From: Phycicoccus sp. M110.8
GTDB taxonomy: Bacteria > Actinomycetota > Actinomycetes > Actinomycetales > Dermatophilaceae
Assembly: GCF_032464895.1 (NCBI RefSeq)
Contig: NZ_JAWDIC010000001.1
Span: 1,860,001 to 1,924,000 of the forward strand
Direction: 5' to 3'
Length of the DNA stretch: 64,000 bases
Under the pieces are notes generated by a model. That model was given only the letters and a program-made list of their open reading frames with translations. It searched no databases and was not told the DNA's origin. The position numbers and the translations under genes were made by a program. The first letter of the stretch is position 1, and the number at the start of each line of letters is the position of its first letter. Shown piece by piece: positions 41,145 through 49,685 of this stretch.

Positions 41145-41953
41145 TGAGGGTTGCGGTGGTGCAGGTCGGCTACGGCGACGCCGAGCCGGTCGCGGAGCGG
41201 GTCGAGCGGGTCGCCGCCGTGGTGCGGGCGCAGGCCGGTCACGACCTCGTCGTGCTGCCCGAGCTGTGGGCACCGGGCGGCTTCGCCTACCGCGAGTGGC
41301 AGGACCGGGCCGAGCCCGTCGACGGCCCGACCGGGCAGGCGATGTCCGCCGCGGCCCGGGACGCCGGTGTCGTCCTGCACGCCGGGTCCATCATCGAGCG
41401 CCCGGCCGATGGCGAGGTGGGCAGCGACGGGCACGGCCTGTGGAACACCTCGCTCGTCTACGGCCGGGACGGGAGCCTGCTCGCGGCATACCGCAAGGTG
41501 CACCGGTTCGGCTTCGGCGCGGGCGAGCCGAAGCTGCTCGACGCGGGCGGGGACGTCGTCGTGGTGGACCTGCCGCTGGGCGACGGCGGCAGCGTCCGGA
41601 CCGGCCTGTCCACCTGCTACGACCTGCGCTTCCCCGAGCTGTACCGGCGGCAGGTCGACGCCGGGGCCACCCTCTTCGTCGTCCCGGCCGCCTGGCCGGC
41701 CGCGCGCGTGCGGCACTGGACGCTGCTCGCGCACGCCCGCGCGGTCGAGGACCAGTGCGTCGTCGTCGCGTGCAACACCGCGGGCACGCACGCCGGCACC
41801 GAGATGGGCGGTCACTCCCAGGTCGTCTCGGCCACGGGCGAGGCGCTCGCCATGGCCGGCACGGACGAGCAGGTGCTCAGCGTCGAGGTCGACCTCGACG
41901 CGGTGGCGGCCTGGCGCGAGCAGTTCCCGGTCCTGCGGGACCGGCGGCTGTGA
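41144..41953 (+). CDS. Carbon-nitrogen hydrolase (nitrilase superfamily)
   Basis: A 269-residue amidase-type hydrolase with the Glu-Lys-Cys triad: Glu40 (VVLPELWAPGG), Lys118 (YRKVHRFGFG) and Cys158 (STCYDLRFPELYR). It resembles the omega-amidase/NIT2 and deaminated-glutathione amidase group, so it may repair or salvage small amides. ATG 41144 overlaps the CopD-CtaG stop (TGATG) and follows GAGGAGGG, so the pair is translationally coupled. The functional link to copper is not obvious. Confidence 0.88.
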   Translation: MRVAVVQVGYGDAEPVAERVERVAAVVRAQAGHDLVVLPELWAPGGFAYREWQDRAEPVDGPTGQAMSAAARDAGVVLHAGSIIERPADGEVGSDGHGLWNTSLVYGRDGSLLAAYRKVHRFGFGAGEPKLLDAGGDVVVVDLPLGDGGSVRTGLSTCYDLRFPELYRRQVDAGATLFVVPAAWPAARVRHWTLLAHARAVEDQCVVVACNTAGTHAGTEMGGHSQVVSATGEALAMAGTDEQVLSVEVDLDAVAAWREQFPVLRDRRL

Positions 41954-41997
41954 CGTCGCCGGCCCCGGTCGTCCGCGCCGCGCGCGGTCGCCGGCCG

Positions 41998-42234
41998 TCA
42001 GGCGGTCATGCGCCGGTGCCGCTCGGCCACGAGGTCGGCGCGGCGCAGGTCCATGAACGCCGTGTCGGACCCGCAGTCGTGGCACACGACCATCGCGCTG
42101 TGCCCGAGGCCGATCACCTCGACGGCGTGCGGGTGGCAGGACTGGCCGGTGGTGTGGGTGTGGTCGCGGCGGTGCACCGCGTCGACCGTGCTGAGTGCGA
42201 CCGCGGTGGCGGTGTGAGTCCCCCTGTGCTTCAT
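41998..42234 (-). CDS. Small His-rich CxxC protein
   Basis: A 78-residue soluble protein. It is rich in His in the first half (KHRGTHTATAVALSTVDAVHRRDHTHTTGQSCHPHAVEV), then has a CHDCG knuckle. With the earlier Cys this could bind zinc. I recognise no named family. The ATG at 42234 follows a good AGGAGG site eight bases upstream, which argues for a real gene; the longer frame above it has no such site. Confidence 0.62.
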   Translation of the reverse strand: MKHRGTHTATAVALSTVDAVHRRDHTHTTGQSCHPHAVEVIGLGHSAMVVCHDCGSDTAFMDLRRADLVAERHRRMTA

Positions 42235-42404
42235 CGAAGGCACCTCCTGACTGGGATGACGAACCGGGGCCGCGCCGAGTTGCCGTCGTCGCCGAATCGT
42301 CACCATGACGGCCCGTGCCGCCACCCCCATGAGACCCCCGGGCACCGACAGGCGCACGCCGCCGCGCCGGACCGTGACCGAACACGCGAGAGAAGGACCG
42401 ACCG

Positions 42405-44285
42405 TTGGGACGAGACGCACAGGACCACGCCGTGGTGACCCGCACCCGGCTGCGGGCGCCGGAGCTGCGCGGGCGTGGGTGGCTCAACACCGGCGGCCGC
42501 GAGCTGTCGCTGGCCGACCTGCGGGGCCGGGTCGTCGTGCTCGACTTCTGGACGTTCTGCTGCGTGAACTGCCTGCACGTCCTGGACGAGCTCCGCCCGC
42601 TCGAGGAGAGGTACGCCGACTCGCTCGTGCTCGTCGGCGTCCACTCGCCCAAGTTCGAGCACGAGGCGGACCCGGACGCCCTGGCCGCCGCCGTCGAGCG
42701 GTATACCGTGCACCACCCGGTCCTCGACGACCCCGACCTCGTCACCTGGCAGGCGTACACCGCCCGTGCCTGGCCCACCCTGGTCGTCGTCGACCCCGAG
42801 GGGTACATCGTCGCGTCCATGTCCGGCGAGGGCCACGCCCACGGGCTCTCGGTCCTCGTCGAGGAGCTGGTCGAGGAGCACCGGGCGAAGGGCACGCTGC
42901 GCGAGGGCGACTCGCCCTACACCCCGCCGCCGGCACCGTCGACCGCCCTGCGCTTCCCGGGCAAGGCCGTCGCCCTCGGCGACGGGTCGTTCCTCGTGTC
43001 CGACACGACCCACCACGACGTGGTCCACCTCGAGGCCGACCTGCAGACCGAGCGCAGGCGCTTCGCCGACCACGACGGCGACGGCCCCGGGCGGCTCAAC
43101 GAGCCGCAGGGCCTGCTGCTCCTGCCCGCGGACGTGGCCGAGCGGGTCGGCTACGACGTGGTCGTCGCCGACTCGGTGAACCACCAGGTCAAGGGACTGC
43201 GCCTCGCCGACGGGGCGTGGACCGTGCTCGCCGGCACCCGGCGGCAGCTGCGCGAGCGGTCCGGCAGCGGTCCGGCCCTGCGCCAGGACCTGTCGACGCC
43301 GTGGGACGTCGCCTGGTTCCTCGACCGCGTGGTCGTCGCCATGGCCGGGACCCACCAGCTGTGGGCGCTGCACCTGGCCGCCGACCCGGCCGAGAACACC
43401 GTCGCGGTCCTCGCCGGCACGACCGCCGAGGGCATCCGGGACGGCGTCGCCGACGAGGCGTGGTTCGCCCAGCCGTCGGGGCTCGCCGCCTCGGCCGACG
43501 GCGCCCGGCTGTGGGTCGCCGACTCCGAGACCTCGGCCCTGCGCTCGCTCGACCTCACCGACGACGGCTTCACCGTGACGACCCACGTCGGGACGGGCCT
43601 GTTCGACTTCGGCCACCGGGACGGCGCCGCGAGCCAGGCCCTGCTGCAGCACCCGCTCGGGGTCACCGTCCTCCCCGACGGGTCGGTCGCGGTCAGCGAC
43701 ACGTACAACGGCGCGGTCCGCCGGTTCGACCCGGTGGCGGGCGAGGTGACGACGCTGGCGACCGGGCTGCGCGAACCGTCCGACGCCGTCGTCGAGCGCA
43801 CGGACGACGGCGAGACGCGACTCGTCGTCGTGGAGTCCGCGGCGCACGAGCTGGTCCGCATCCCGTTGCCCGACAAGGCGACCCGCGTCGACGGCCTCGC
43901 CCACCAGACGCAGCGGCCGCGCACCGAGCTGGCGCCCGGCGCGGTCCGCCTCGAGGTGACCTTCACCCCGCCGACCGGCCAGAAGCTCGACCACCGGTGG
44001 GGTGACCCGACGCGGCTCATGGTGTCGGCGACCCCCGAGGCGCTGCTGCGCGAGGGGGCCGGGAGCGCCCAGGGCCTGACCCGCGAGCTGGTCCTCGACC
44101 CGTCGGTCGTCGACGGAGTGCTGCACGTCTCGGTGCAGGCCGCCTCGTGCGACGGCGACCCCGTCACCGGCGAGGTGCCCGAGCACGCGGCGTGCCACCT
44201 GTACCAGCAGGACTGGGGGATCCCGGTCGTGCTCGTCGAGGGCGCACCCGACGCGCTCACGCTCGACCTGCGGGGCACCTCCTGA
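42405..44285 (+). CDS. NHLRC2-like thioredoxin-fold/NHL-repeat protein
   Basis: A 626-residue protein. Residues about 25-165 are a thioredoxin/TlpA-like domain with FWTFCCVNCLHVLDEL, in which Cys53 and Cys56 form the CxxC site, and a cis-proline loop ARAWPTLVVVDPEG. Residues about 195-490 hold NHL beta-propeller repeats (LNEPQGLLLL, STPWDVAW, AQPSGLAAS, QHPLGVTVLPDGSVAVSD). A C-terminal beta domain ends the chain. The order matches animal NHLRC2 and bacterial homologues, whose role is still poorly defined. No signal peptide is visible. The TTG start at 42405 follows AGAAGGA; GTG 42432 is an alternative. Confidence 0.82.
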   Translation: MGRDAQDHAVVTRTRLRAPELRGRGWLNTGGRELSLADLRGRVVVLDFWTFCCVNCLHVLDELRPLEERYADSLVLVGVHSPKFEHEADPDALAAAVERYTVHHPVLDDPDLVTWQAYTARAWPTLVVVDPEGYIVASMSGEGHAHGLSVLVEELVEEHRAKGTLREGDSPYTPPPAPSTALRFPGKAVALGDGSFLVSDTTHHDVVHLEADLQTERRRFADHDGDGPGRLNEPQGLLLLPADVAERVGYDVVVADSVNHQVKGLRLADGAWTVLAGTRRQLRERSGSGPALRQDLSTPWDVAWFLDRVVVAMAGTHQLWALHLAADPAENTVAVLAGTTAEGIRDGVADEAWFAQPSGLAASADGARLWVADSETSALRSLDLTDDGFTVTTHVGTGLFDFGHRDGAASQALLQHPLGVTVLPDGSVAVSDTYNGAVRRFDPVAGEVTTLATGLREPSDAVVERTDDGETRLVVVESAAHELVRIPLPDKATRVDGLAHQTQRPRTELAPGAVRLEVTFTPPTGQKLDHRWGDPTRLMVSATPEALLREGAGSAQGLTRELVLDPSVVDGVLHVSVQAASCDGDPVTGEVPEHAACHLYQQDWGIPVVLVEGAPDALTLDLRGTS

Positions 44286-44294
44286 CCGACTCGC

Positions 44295-45098
44295 TCAGCC
44301 GGTGTACTCCCAGTGCCAGGGCTCGGGCAGCGAGCCGCCCGCGTCCGCCCACCCGGGGTGGGTCCAGCCGTAGCGCGGCGCGTTGACGACCATCCAGAGG
44401 TGGGCGTCGGTACCGAACCGGTCGACACCACCGCACAGGTCGACCGCGAGCCCGAGGCCGTGTTCGCTGCGACCCGGTGTGGCGGCCCACCGACCGCGCG
44501 TGGCCTTGACGGCCACCTGCTCGTCGTAGGAGCGGTAGGAGTCGGTGACGCAGAGGGCGTGTCCGCTGTGCTGCCGGTATGCCGCGCTGAGGCCGTCGAA
44601 CGCGGCAGCAGCCTTGGGGCGCAACGACTCCGAGCGGGCGTCGCGCAGGGTGCAGAGCGCGGAGCGGGGCACCCGGCCGTTGGTGTAGGGCCGCTCGTCG
44701 GTGCTGCACGGCCGGCTGCCGCGGTACGCGACGGCGACCGTGTCGAGGGCCGACGGCGAGCACTCGGGCGAGGGGTCGGACGAGGAGGTGTACGCGTCCG
44801 CGACCCAGCGGCCGTCGCCCAGCTTGTCCCACACGTCGGTCGACCCGTAGGGCCCCTTCACGCGAGATCCCTTGGTGTGGCAAACGATCGTGATGCGGGC
44901 GCCGCGGGCGACGGCGCCCACGGCGGCATACGACGTGCCGGGACCGGACCGGACCGTGAGGGGGCTGCTCTGGGTGCGGACGTGCCCGATCGCCGCGTCC
45001 GCGGCTGCGGCGCCGCCGAGCACGACGCCGAGCCCGATTGCGGCCACGAGGCCGAGCCGTGCCGGCCGGCGCGTGGCGAGGGTGGTGGCGACGCCCAT
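44295..45098 (-). CDS. SH3-domain M15 (VanY-type) D,D-carboxypeptidase, secreted
   Basis: A 267-residue exported wall enzyme. A signal peptide (LGLVAAIGLGVVLGGAAAADAA) precedes an SH3b domain at about 40-105 (LTVRSGPGTSYAAVGAVARGARITIVCHT, SGDGRWVADAY-like end). The C-terminal peptidase M15B domain carries the zinc motifs SYRSYDEQ, SEHGLGLAVDLCGG and HWEYTG. It should trim D-Ala from stem peptides. The SH3 part and signal region are close relatives of those in the CHAP protein at 46069, so the two share ancestry in the N-terminal half. AGGAGGAGAG precedes the ATG. Confidence 0.88.
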   Translation of the reverse strand: MGVATTLATRRPARLGLVAAIGLGVVLGGAAAADAAIGHVRTQSSPLTVRSGPGTSYAAVGAVARGARITIVCHTKGSRVKGPYGSTDVWDKLGDGRWVADAYTSSSDPSPECSPSALDTVAVAYRGSRPCSTDERPYTNGRVPRSALCTLRDARSESLRPKAAAAFDGLSAAYRQHSGHALCVTDSYRSYDEQVAVKATRGRWAATPGRSEHGLGLAVDLCGGVDRFGTDAHLWMVVNAPRYGWTHPGWADAGGSLPEPWHWEYTG

Positions 45099-45191
45099 CT
45101 GCTCTCCTCCTGAGGTGTCCCGCCGGGGTGTCCCGGGGCGGGCACCTCCCGCCTGTCGGTGGCAGGACCGTAGGAAGGCCGGCGCGTCCCG

Positions 45192-45257
45192 GTCGATGGG
45201 GACGACTCCCCTCGCCGCAGTCCCACGCACGGACCCGGCCGGGGGAGCACTCCCCCC
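45192..45257 (-). promoter_or_regulatory. Shared leader element, copy 1 (SH3-M15 gene)
   Basis: On the minus strand this block holds GGGGGAGTGCTCCCCC, CCGTGCGTGGG, and GGGGAGTCGTCCCCATCGAC in that order. The same order and spacing recur upstream of the SH3-CHAP gene at 45916-45981. Two small G4/C4 dyads about 30 bases apart suggest a pair of regulator sites. Confidence 0.7.
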
Positions 45258-45269
45258 GACCACGACACG

Positions 45270-45348
45270 GAGGTCTGCGCACGGACGTCCGTGTGCCTGC
45301 GCAGGGAGCAGATCCGCGCGCAGTGGTACGCGGGTGTGTGCGCAGACG
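45270..45348. repeat. Dispersed intergenic element, copy B
   Basis: Gap-free relative of 6906-6984, with GGTCTGCGCAC, CCTGCGCAG, CCGCGCGCAGTG and TGTGTGCGCAGAC in the same order. A further TCTGTGCGCAGACGTCC follows near 45370. The 395-base gap between the M15 gene and the DUF6458 gene holds only this, the leader element and promoter sequence; no gene is seen. Confidence 0.65.
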
Positions 45349-45493
45349 AGCGGGCGCGAGCGGACGCGCGTCTGTGCGCAGACGTCCGTGTCCGCGCACG
45401 AGTGCGGGTTCGGCATCCCTGCAGGTCGGCCCGTGCGGCACTACGCTCGAAGGAGCGGGTCAACCCTGGACCCGCCGGACCCCTGGAGTGAGC

Positions 45494-45763
45494 ATGTACA
45501 TCGGACTTGGGATCTTCCTGCTCGTCGTGGGCGCGATCATCACGTTCGCCTACACCGGTGACGCGAGCCTGGGCGGGGTGCTCAGCGTCCACGCCGTCGG
45601 CTGGATCTGCATCGTCGCCGGCATCCTGGCGATCCTCCTGTCGCTGGTCATGACGCGGCGCACCACCGCGGGTGGCTACTCCGCGCGCCGCGTGAGCCAC
45701 CAGGACCCGGCCACCGGGACCCGCGTCGACGAGGTCGACGTCGACCGCAACGACCGTCTCTGA
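45494..45763 (+). CDS. Small two-helix membrane protein, DUF6458-like
   Basis: An 89-residue protein with two transmembrane helices (MYIGLGIFLLVVGAIITFAY; VGWICIVAGILAILLSLVM) and a polar C-terminal tail (GYSARRVSHQDPATGTRVDEVDVDRNDRL). This layout is common in actinobacteria under DUF6458 and has no known role. GGAG lies seven bases before the ATG. A 15-bp hairpin terminator follows. Confidence 0.72.
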   Translation: MYIGLGIFLLVVGAIITFAYTGDASLGGVLSVHAVGWICIVAGILAILLSLVMTRRTTAGGYSARRVSHQDPATGTRVDEVDVDRNDRL

Positions 45764-45796
45764 GCCGACCGGGCCACCGGCCCGATCCCGCTCCAC

Positions 45797-45831
45797 CGAG
45801 GGCGGCACCACTCCACGTGGTGCCGCCCTCG
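45797..45831. terminator. Terminator hairpin
   Basis: CGAGGGCGGCACCAC (45797-45811) and GTGGTGCCGCCCTCG (45817-45831) form a perfect 15-bp stem with a five-base loop, 33 bases after the DUF6458 gene. Confidence 0.8.
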
Positions 45832-45915
45832 TCGCGTCCGGGGCCCGTCCGTGTGGCCTGTCGTACGGGACGTCCGTGCGGCCCGTCCGCGTCGCCGTCC
45901 GGGTCCCCACCCGGC

Positions 45916-45981
45916 GCAGGGCAGTCCTCCCCGGCGTGGGCCGTGCGTGGGCCGGCCCCGGGGGTAGTCCTCCCCATCGAC
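45916..45981 (+). promoter_or_regulatory. Shared leader element, copy 2 (SH3-CHAP gene)
   Basis: GGGCAGTCCTCCCC, CCGTGCGTGGG and GGGGTAGTCCTCCCCATCGAC match copy 1 in order and spacing. It ends 87 bases before the ATG at 46069. The rest of the 305-base gap holds the DUF6458 terminator and GC-rich spacer with no gene. Confidence 0.7.
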
Positions 45982-46068
45982 GCCGCTTCAGCGCGCTGCC
46001 AGCGTTCCTGCCAGCGCCGGTTCCGCAAGGGGGGCAGGCCGAGCCGAACGACGAAGCAGGAGAACGAG

Positions 46069-46839
46069 ATGCGACTGAGCACCATCACCCACAAGCCGGT
46101 GCGCGCGGCGGTCGCCGCGGCGATCGGCCTCGGCGTCGTGGCCGGGGGAGCGGCCCTCGCCGAGGCCGCGACCGGCACCGTCAAGACAACGGGCGCGAAC
46201 CTCACCGTCCGCTCCGGACCGGGCACGTCCTACCGCGCGGTGGGCAGCCTCGCCAAGGGCACCCGGGTGGACATCACCTGCCAGACCCGGGGCACCACGG
46301 TCAGCGGCCCGTACGGCACCTCGAGCTGGTGGGACAAGATCGGCAGCGGCCGCTTCGTCGCCGACGCCTACATCTACACCGGCTCCGACGGGCGGGTCGC
46401 CCCCCTGTGCGGCGGCGTCTCGTCCACCCCCAGCGGCGTCAAGGACGACTACCCGTACCGCGGACAGGGCACCGGCGTCGACCCGTGGAACTTCTACAAG
46501 GGCCAGTGCACGTCCTTCGCTGCCTGGCGGGTGAACCACAACCTGGGCATCCGGTTCTCCAACTCCTACAAGGGCCAGCACTGGGGCAACGCCGAGCACT
46601 GGGACAACGCCGCCCGCGCTGCCGGCATCCCCGTGTACAAGACCCCGAAGGTCGGCGACATCGCGGTCCGCAGCAGCGGCACCTACGGCCACGTGGCGTA
46701 CGTCGCGAAGGTCAACGCGGACGGCACCTTCATGGTGGAGGAGTACAACCACGTGCGCTCCGACACCTACAGCTACCGCAAGGCGCACCGCGGCACGGAC
46801 GCCGACGGCTTCACCGACTTCATCCGCTTCAAGGGCTGA
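46069..46839 (+). CDS. SH3-domain CHAP amidase/peptidase, secreted
   Basis: A 256-residue exported wall hydrolase. The signal peptide (VRAAVAAAIGLGVVAGGAALAEAA) and SH3b domain (residues about 36-103) parallel those of the M15 enzyme upstream. A CHAP domain follows, with the catalytic Cys147 (KGQCTSFAAWRV) and His208 (GTYGHVAYV). CHAP enzymes cut the amide between MurNAc and peptide or the cross-bridge. AGGAGAAC precedes the ATG. The shared leader element suggests that the two hydrolases are co-induced. Confidence 0.88.
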   Translation: MRLSTITHKPVRAAVAAAIGLGVVAGGAALAEAATGTVKTTGANLTVRSGPGTSYRAVGSLAKGTRVDITCQTRGTTVSGPYGTSSWWDKIGSGRFVADAYIYTGSDGRVAPLCGGVSSTPSGVKDDYPYRGQGTGVDPWNFYKGQCTSFAAWRVNHNLGIRFSNSYKGQHWGNAEHWDNAARAAGIPVYKTPKVGDIAVRSSGTYGHVAYVAKVNADGTFMVEEYNHVRSDTYSYRKAHRGTDADGFTDFIRFKG

Positions 46840-46896
46840 GGCGCGGTCGCCGCGGGCGTGACCACGCGCGCGGCGTGACCGCGTCCACGACACGGC

Positions 46897-46930
46897 GAAG
46901 GGCCGGCTCCCACCAGGGGGCCGGCCCTTC
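46897..46930. terminator. Bidirectional terminator
   Basis: GAAGGGCCGG (46897-46906) and CCGGCCCTTC (46921-46930) form a perfect outer stem that extends inward by about five more pairs. It lies between the convergent CHAP and acyl-CoA dehydrogenase genes. Confidence 0.8.
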
Positions 46931-46950
46931 TCCGTGGTGCGGGACCTGCG

Positions 46951-48828
46951 TCAGAAGGCGCTCTCGGGCACGTCCATCAGCGCGTTGTCGGTGGCCTCGG
47001 CGATCGCGCGCTCGGCGGCGAGCTTCGGCAGGACGGTGCGCGCGAAGAACGACGCCGCGGCGACCTTGCCCTCGTAGAAGTCGCGGTCCCTGGCCGAGAC
47101 CTCTCCCGACTGCAATGCGCGGTTCGCGACCTCGGCCTGGCGCAGCAGCAGCCAGCCGATGACGAGGTCACCGGCGCCGAGGAGCAGTCGCGTGGTGTTC
47201 TGGCCGACCTTGTAGAGGTTGGTGAGGTCGCCACCCTCCTGGCGCGGGTCGGACTTCATCAGCTCGCCGACCATGAACCCGAGGATGCCCTGGACGTTCT
47301 CGAGCGCCTGGCCGAGCAGCTCGCGCTCGCGGTCGAGCGCACCGCCGTCGGTGCCGAGGTCCTTGGCGAACTCCTGCACCTGCATCGCGATGTGGGTGAG
47401 CGCCTGGGCCTTGTCCTTGATGATCTTGCGGAAGAAGAAGTCCAGGCCCTGGATCGCCGTCGTGCCCTCGTAGAGGGTGTCGATCTTGGCGTCGCGGATG
47501 TACTGCTCGATCGGGTAGTCCTGCAGGAAGCCCGACCCGCCGAGCGTCTGCAGGGACTCGGTGCCGAGGAGCACCCAGGCGCGCTCGGACCCGACGCCCT
47601 TGACGATCGGGAGCAGCAGGTCGTTGACCCGGTTGGCCATCTCGGCCGGGCTGTCCTTCTCGAGCGACTCGGCCCCGGTCTCGAGCTGGGCCTGGTCGAC
47701 GAGGTCCTGCTGCGTCGCGGTGTAGAGCACCAGTGCGCGCAGCCCCTCGGCATACGCCTTCTGGGTCATCAGCGAGCGGCGCACGTCCGGGTGGTGGGTG
47801 ATGGTGACGCGGGGGGCGGACTTGTCGCCCTGCTGGGTCAGGTCGGCGCCCTGCACGCGCTGCTTGGCGTAGTCGAGCGCGTTGAGGTATGCCGTGGAGA
47901 GCGTCGAGATCGCCTTGGTGCCCACGAGCATGCGGGCGTGCTCGATCACCCGGAACATCTGGGCGATGCCGTCGTGGGTGTCGCCGAGCAGGGTGCCGAC
48001 GGCCGGCTCCCTGTCGCCGAAGGTCACCTCGCACGTGGTGGAGACCTTCAGGCCCATCTTGTGCTCGACGTTGGTGACGTAGGCGCCGTTGCGCTCGCCC
48101 AGCTCGCCGGTCTCGAGGTCGACGTGGAACTTCGGCACGATGAACAGCGACAGGCCCTTGGTGCCCGGGCCGGCGCCCTCGGGGCGGGCCAGCACGAAGT
48201 GCACGACGTTGTCGGTCATGTCGGACTCCGCCGAGGTGATGAACCGCTTGACGCCGGTGACGTTCCAGGTGCCGTCGTCGTTCTGCACGGCCTTGGTGCG
48301 GCCGGCGCCCACGTCGGAGCCCGCGTCGGGCTCGGTGAGCACCATCGTGCAGTGCCAGCCCTTCTCGATGATCCAGCGGGCCAGCTTCTTCTGCTCGTCG
48401 TTGCCGAGCAGGTAGAGAAGCTTGCCGAAGGAGTACGACGCGGCGAACATCGCGATCGCCGGGTTGGCGCCCAGCACCATCTCGTTCATGGCCCACTTGA
48501 GGCTGGGCGGCACGACGGTGCCGTCGAGCTCGCCGGGCACGTCGACGTTCCAGAAGCCGGAGTCGACGTAGGCCTGGTAGCTCTTGGTGAACGACTCGGG
48601 CATGGTCACCGAGTAGGTCGAGGGGTCGTAGACCGGCGGGTTCCGGTCGGCGTCGGCGAAGGACGCGGCGAGCTCGTTCTCGGAGAGCCGGGCGACCTCC
48701 TTGAGCATCTCGCGGGCGGTGTCTGCGTCGACCTCGGCGTACGGGCCGCTGCCCAGCACCTCGCCGCGGCCGAAGACCTCGAAGAGGTTGAACTCGAGGT
48801 CTCGCAGGTTGCTCTTGTAGTGGCCCAT
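46951..48828 (-). CDS. Acyl-CoA dehydrogenase (FadE5/AidB-like long form)
   Basis: A 625-residue flavoenzyme that makes the 2,3-double bond of acyl-CoA in fatty-acid beta-oxidation. It starts [20 protein letters not shown], as in mycobacterial FadE5-type proteins, and is longer than the usual 380-residue enzymes because of N- and C-terminal helical additions. FAD/substrate motifs [15 protein letters not shown] and [13 protein letters not shown], and the catalytic-loop region [21 protein letters not shown], are present. ATG 48828 is preferred. Two dyads of the form TACY-N4-RGTA upstream suggest TetR-type control. Confidence 0.9.
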   Translation of the reverse strand: MGHYKSNLRDLEFNLFEVFGRGEVLGSGPYAEVDADTAREMLKEVARLSENELAASFADADRNPPVYDPSTYSVTMPESFTKSYQAYVDSGFWNVDVPGELDGTVVPPSLKWAMNEMVLGANPAIAMFAASYSFGKLLYLLGNDEQKKLARWIIEKGWHCTMVLTEPDAGSDVGAGRTKAVQNDDGTWNVTGVKRFITSAESDMTDNVVHFVLARPEGAGPGTKGLSLFIVPKFHVDLETGELGERNGAYVTNVEHKMGLKVSTTCEVTFGDREPAVGTLLGDTHDGIAQMFRVIEHARMLVGTKAISTLSTAYLNALDYAKQRVQGADLTQQGDKSAPRVTITHHPDVRRSLMTQKAYAEGLRALVLYTATQQDLVDQAQLETGAESLEKDSPAEMANRVNDLLLPIVKGVGSERAWVLLGTESLQTLGGSGFLQDYPIEQYIRDAKIDTLYEGTTAIQGLDFFFRKIIKDKAQALTHIAMQVQEFAKDLGTDGGALDRERELLGQALENVQGILGFMVGELMKSDPRQEGGDLTNLYKVGQNTTRLLLGAGDLVIGWLLLRQAEVANRALQSGEVSARDRDFYEGKVAAASFFARTVLPKLAAERAIAEATDNALMDVPESAF

Positions 48829-48869
48829 CCCGGGGCACCTCCACGCTCGGAACGTCGGTGGTCCGGCCA

Positions 48870-48909
48870 TTACCAGCCGGTAACTTCCATGGTGCTACTC
48901 GCCAGTAGC
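48870..48909 (-). promoter_or_regulatory. Tandem operator dyads upstream of acyl-CoA dehydrogenase
   Basis: TTACC-AGCC-GGTAA (48870-48883) and GCTACT-CGCC-AGTAGC (48894-48909) are both perfect dyads with four-base spacers, centred 25 bases apart. The shared form is TAC(C/T)-N4-(A/G)GTA, typical of TetR-like repressors of fatty-acid genes. Confidence 0.65.
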
Positions 48910-49040
48910 GAATGCAACCCCGACGCGAGTGACCTCAGCCGCTCGGACGAGGCCGGGGACGACCGGGTGGCCGTCGCACGAGGTAGCCGGGCGACGGGCG
49001 GTCCCCCACGTGGGGGGAGGTCGACCGGTCGTCCCGGGCG

Positions 49041-49046
49041 TAGCGT
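49041..49046 (+). promoter_or_regulatory. -10 hexamer TAGCGT
   Basis: TAGCGT precedes the GTG of the SOUL gene by 6 bases, in leaderless spacing. Confidence 0.5.
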
Positions 49047-49052
49047 CGACTC

Positions 49053-49685
49053 GTGACGGAAGAGCTGGCGTACGAGGTGGTGGGGCGGCTGCCGGACGGG
49101 GTGGAGCTGCGGCGCTACCCGGCCCATGCCGTCGCGGAGGTGACCGTGCGCGGGTCGCTCGGCGGCGCCGTCAACCGCGCCTTCGCGCCGCTGTTCGCCT
49201 ACATCAGCGGCAGCAACCAGCCCAGGGCGAAGGTCGCCATGACGGCCCCCGTCGTGCAGCAGCCGGCCGGCCGGCGCGGCCACCGCGTGGCGATGACGGC
49301 CCCCGTGGTCCAGGAGCAGGCCGGGGCGCCGGGCGCCGGGCCCTCCGCGGGTGGCGGGCCCGGGGAGGGGGCGTTCACCGTGGCCTTCGTGCTGGCCGCC
49401 GACGTGACCGAGGAGACGGCGCCGGTGCCGACCGACGAGCGGGTCCACCTGCGCACCGTGCCGCCGTCGCTGGCCGCTGCCATCCGGTACTCCGGCCGAT
49501 GGACCGAGTCGGGCTTCGAGACGCACCGCGACCGGCTGCTCGCCGCCGTGGCCGAGGCCGGCCTGACACCGGTCGGCGCGCCGCGCTGGCTGCGCTTCGA
49601 CCCGCCGGTCAAGCCCTGGTTCCTGCGCCGCAACGAGGTCGTCGTGGACGTCGTCGAGCCCGACGGGACCGGCACGAACGGCTGA
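49053..49685 (+). CDS. SOUL heme-binding-family protein
   Basis: A 210-residue protein of the SOUL/HEBP family (YEVVGRLPDGVELRRYPAHAVAEVTV, AFAPLFAYISGSNQPRAKVAMTAPVV, FVLAADVTEETAPVP, PRWLRFDPPVKPWFLRRNEV). Family members bind heme or other tetrapyrroles. The AMTAPVV strand is duplicated (residues about 62-68 and 80-86), as in many bacterial homologues, with a Gly/Ala/Pro loop after it. GTG 49053 has a TAGCGT element 6 bases upstream. Confidence 0.85.
   Translation: MTEELAYEVVGRLPDGVELRRYPAHAVAEVTVRGSLGGAVNRAFAPLFAYISGSNQPRAKVAMTAPVVQQPAGRRGHRVAMTAPVVQEQAGAPGAGPSAGGGPGEGAFTVAFVLAADVTEETAPVPTDERVHLRTVPPSLAAAIRYSGRWTESGFETHRDRLLAAVAEAGLTPVGAPRWLRFDPPVKPWFLRRNEVVVDVVEPDGTGTNG

Noticed and set aside
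45192-46068. c-di-AMP (ydaO-type) riboswitch upstream of the wall hydrolases
   Set aside because: Such switches control wall hydrolases in actinobacteria, but the length and the conserved ydaO core segments are not present. The shared block looks more like paired DNA dyads.
49002-49020. CCCCCACGTGGGGG palindrome before the SOUL gene as an operator
   Set aside because: It is a plain G/C-run palindrome that could arise by chance at this composition, and I see no second copy; left unassigned.
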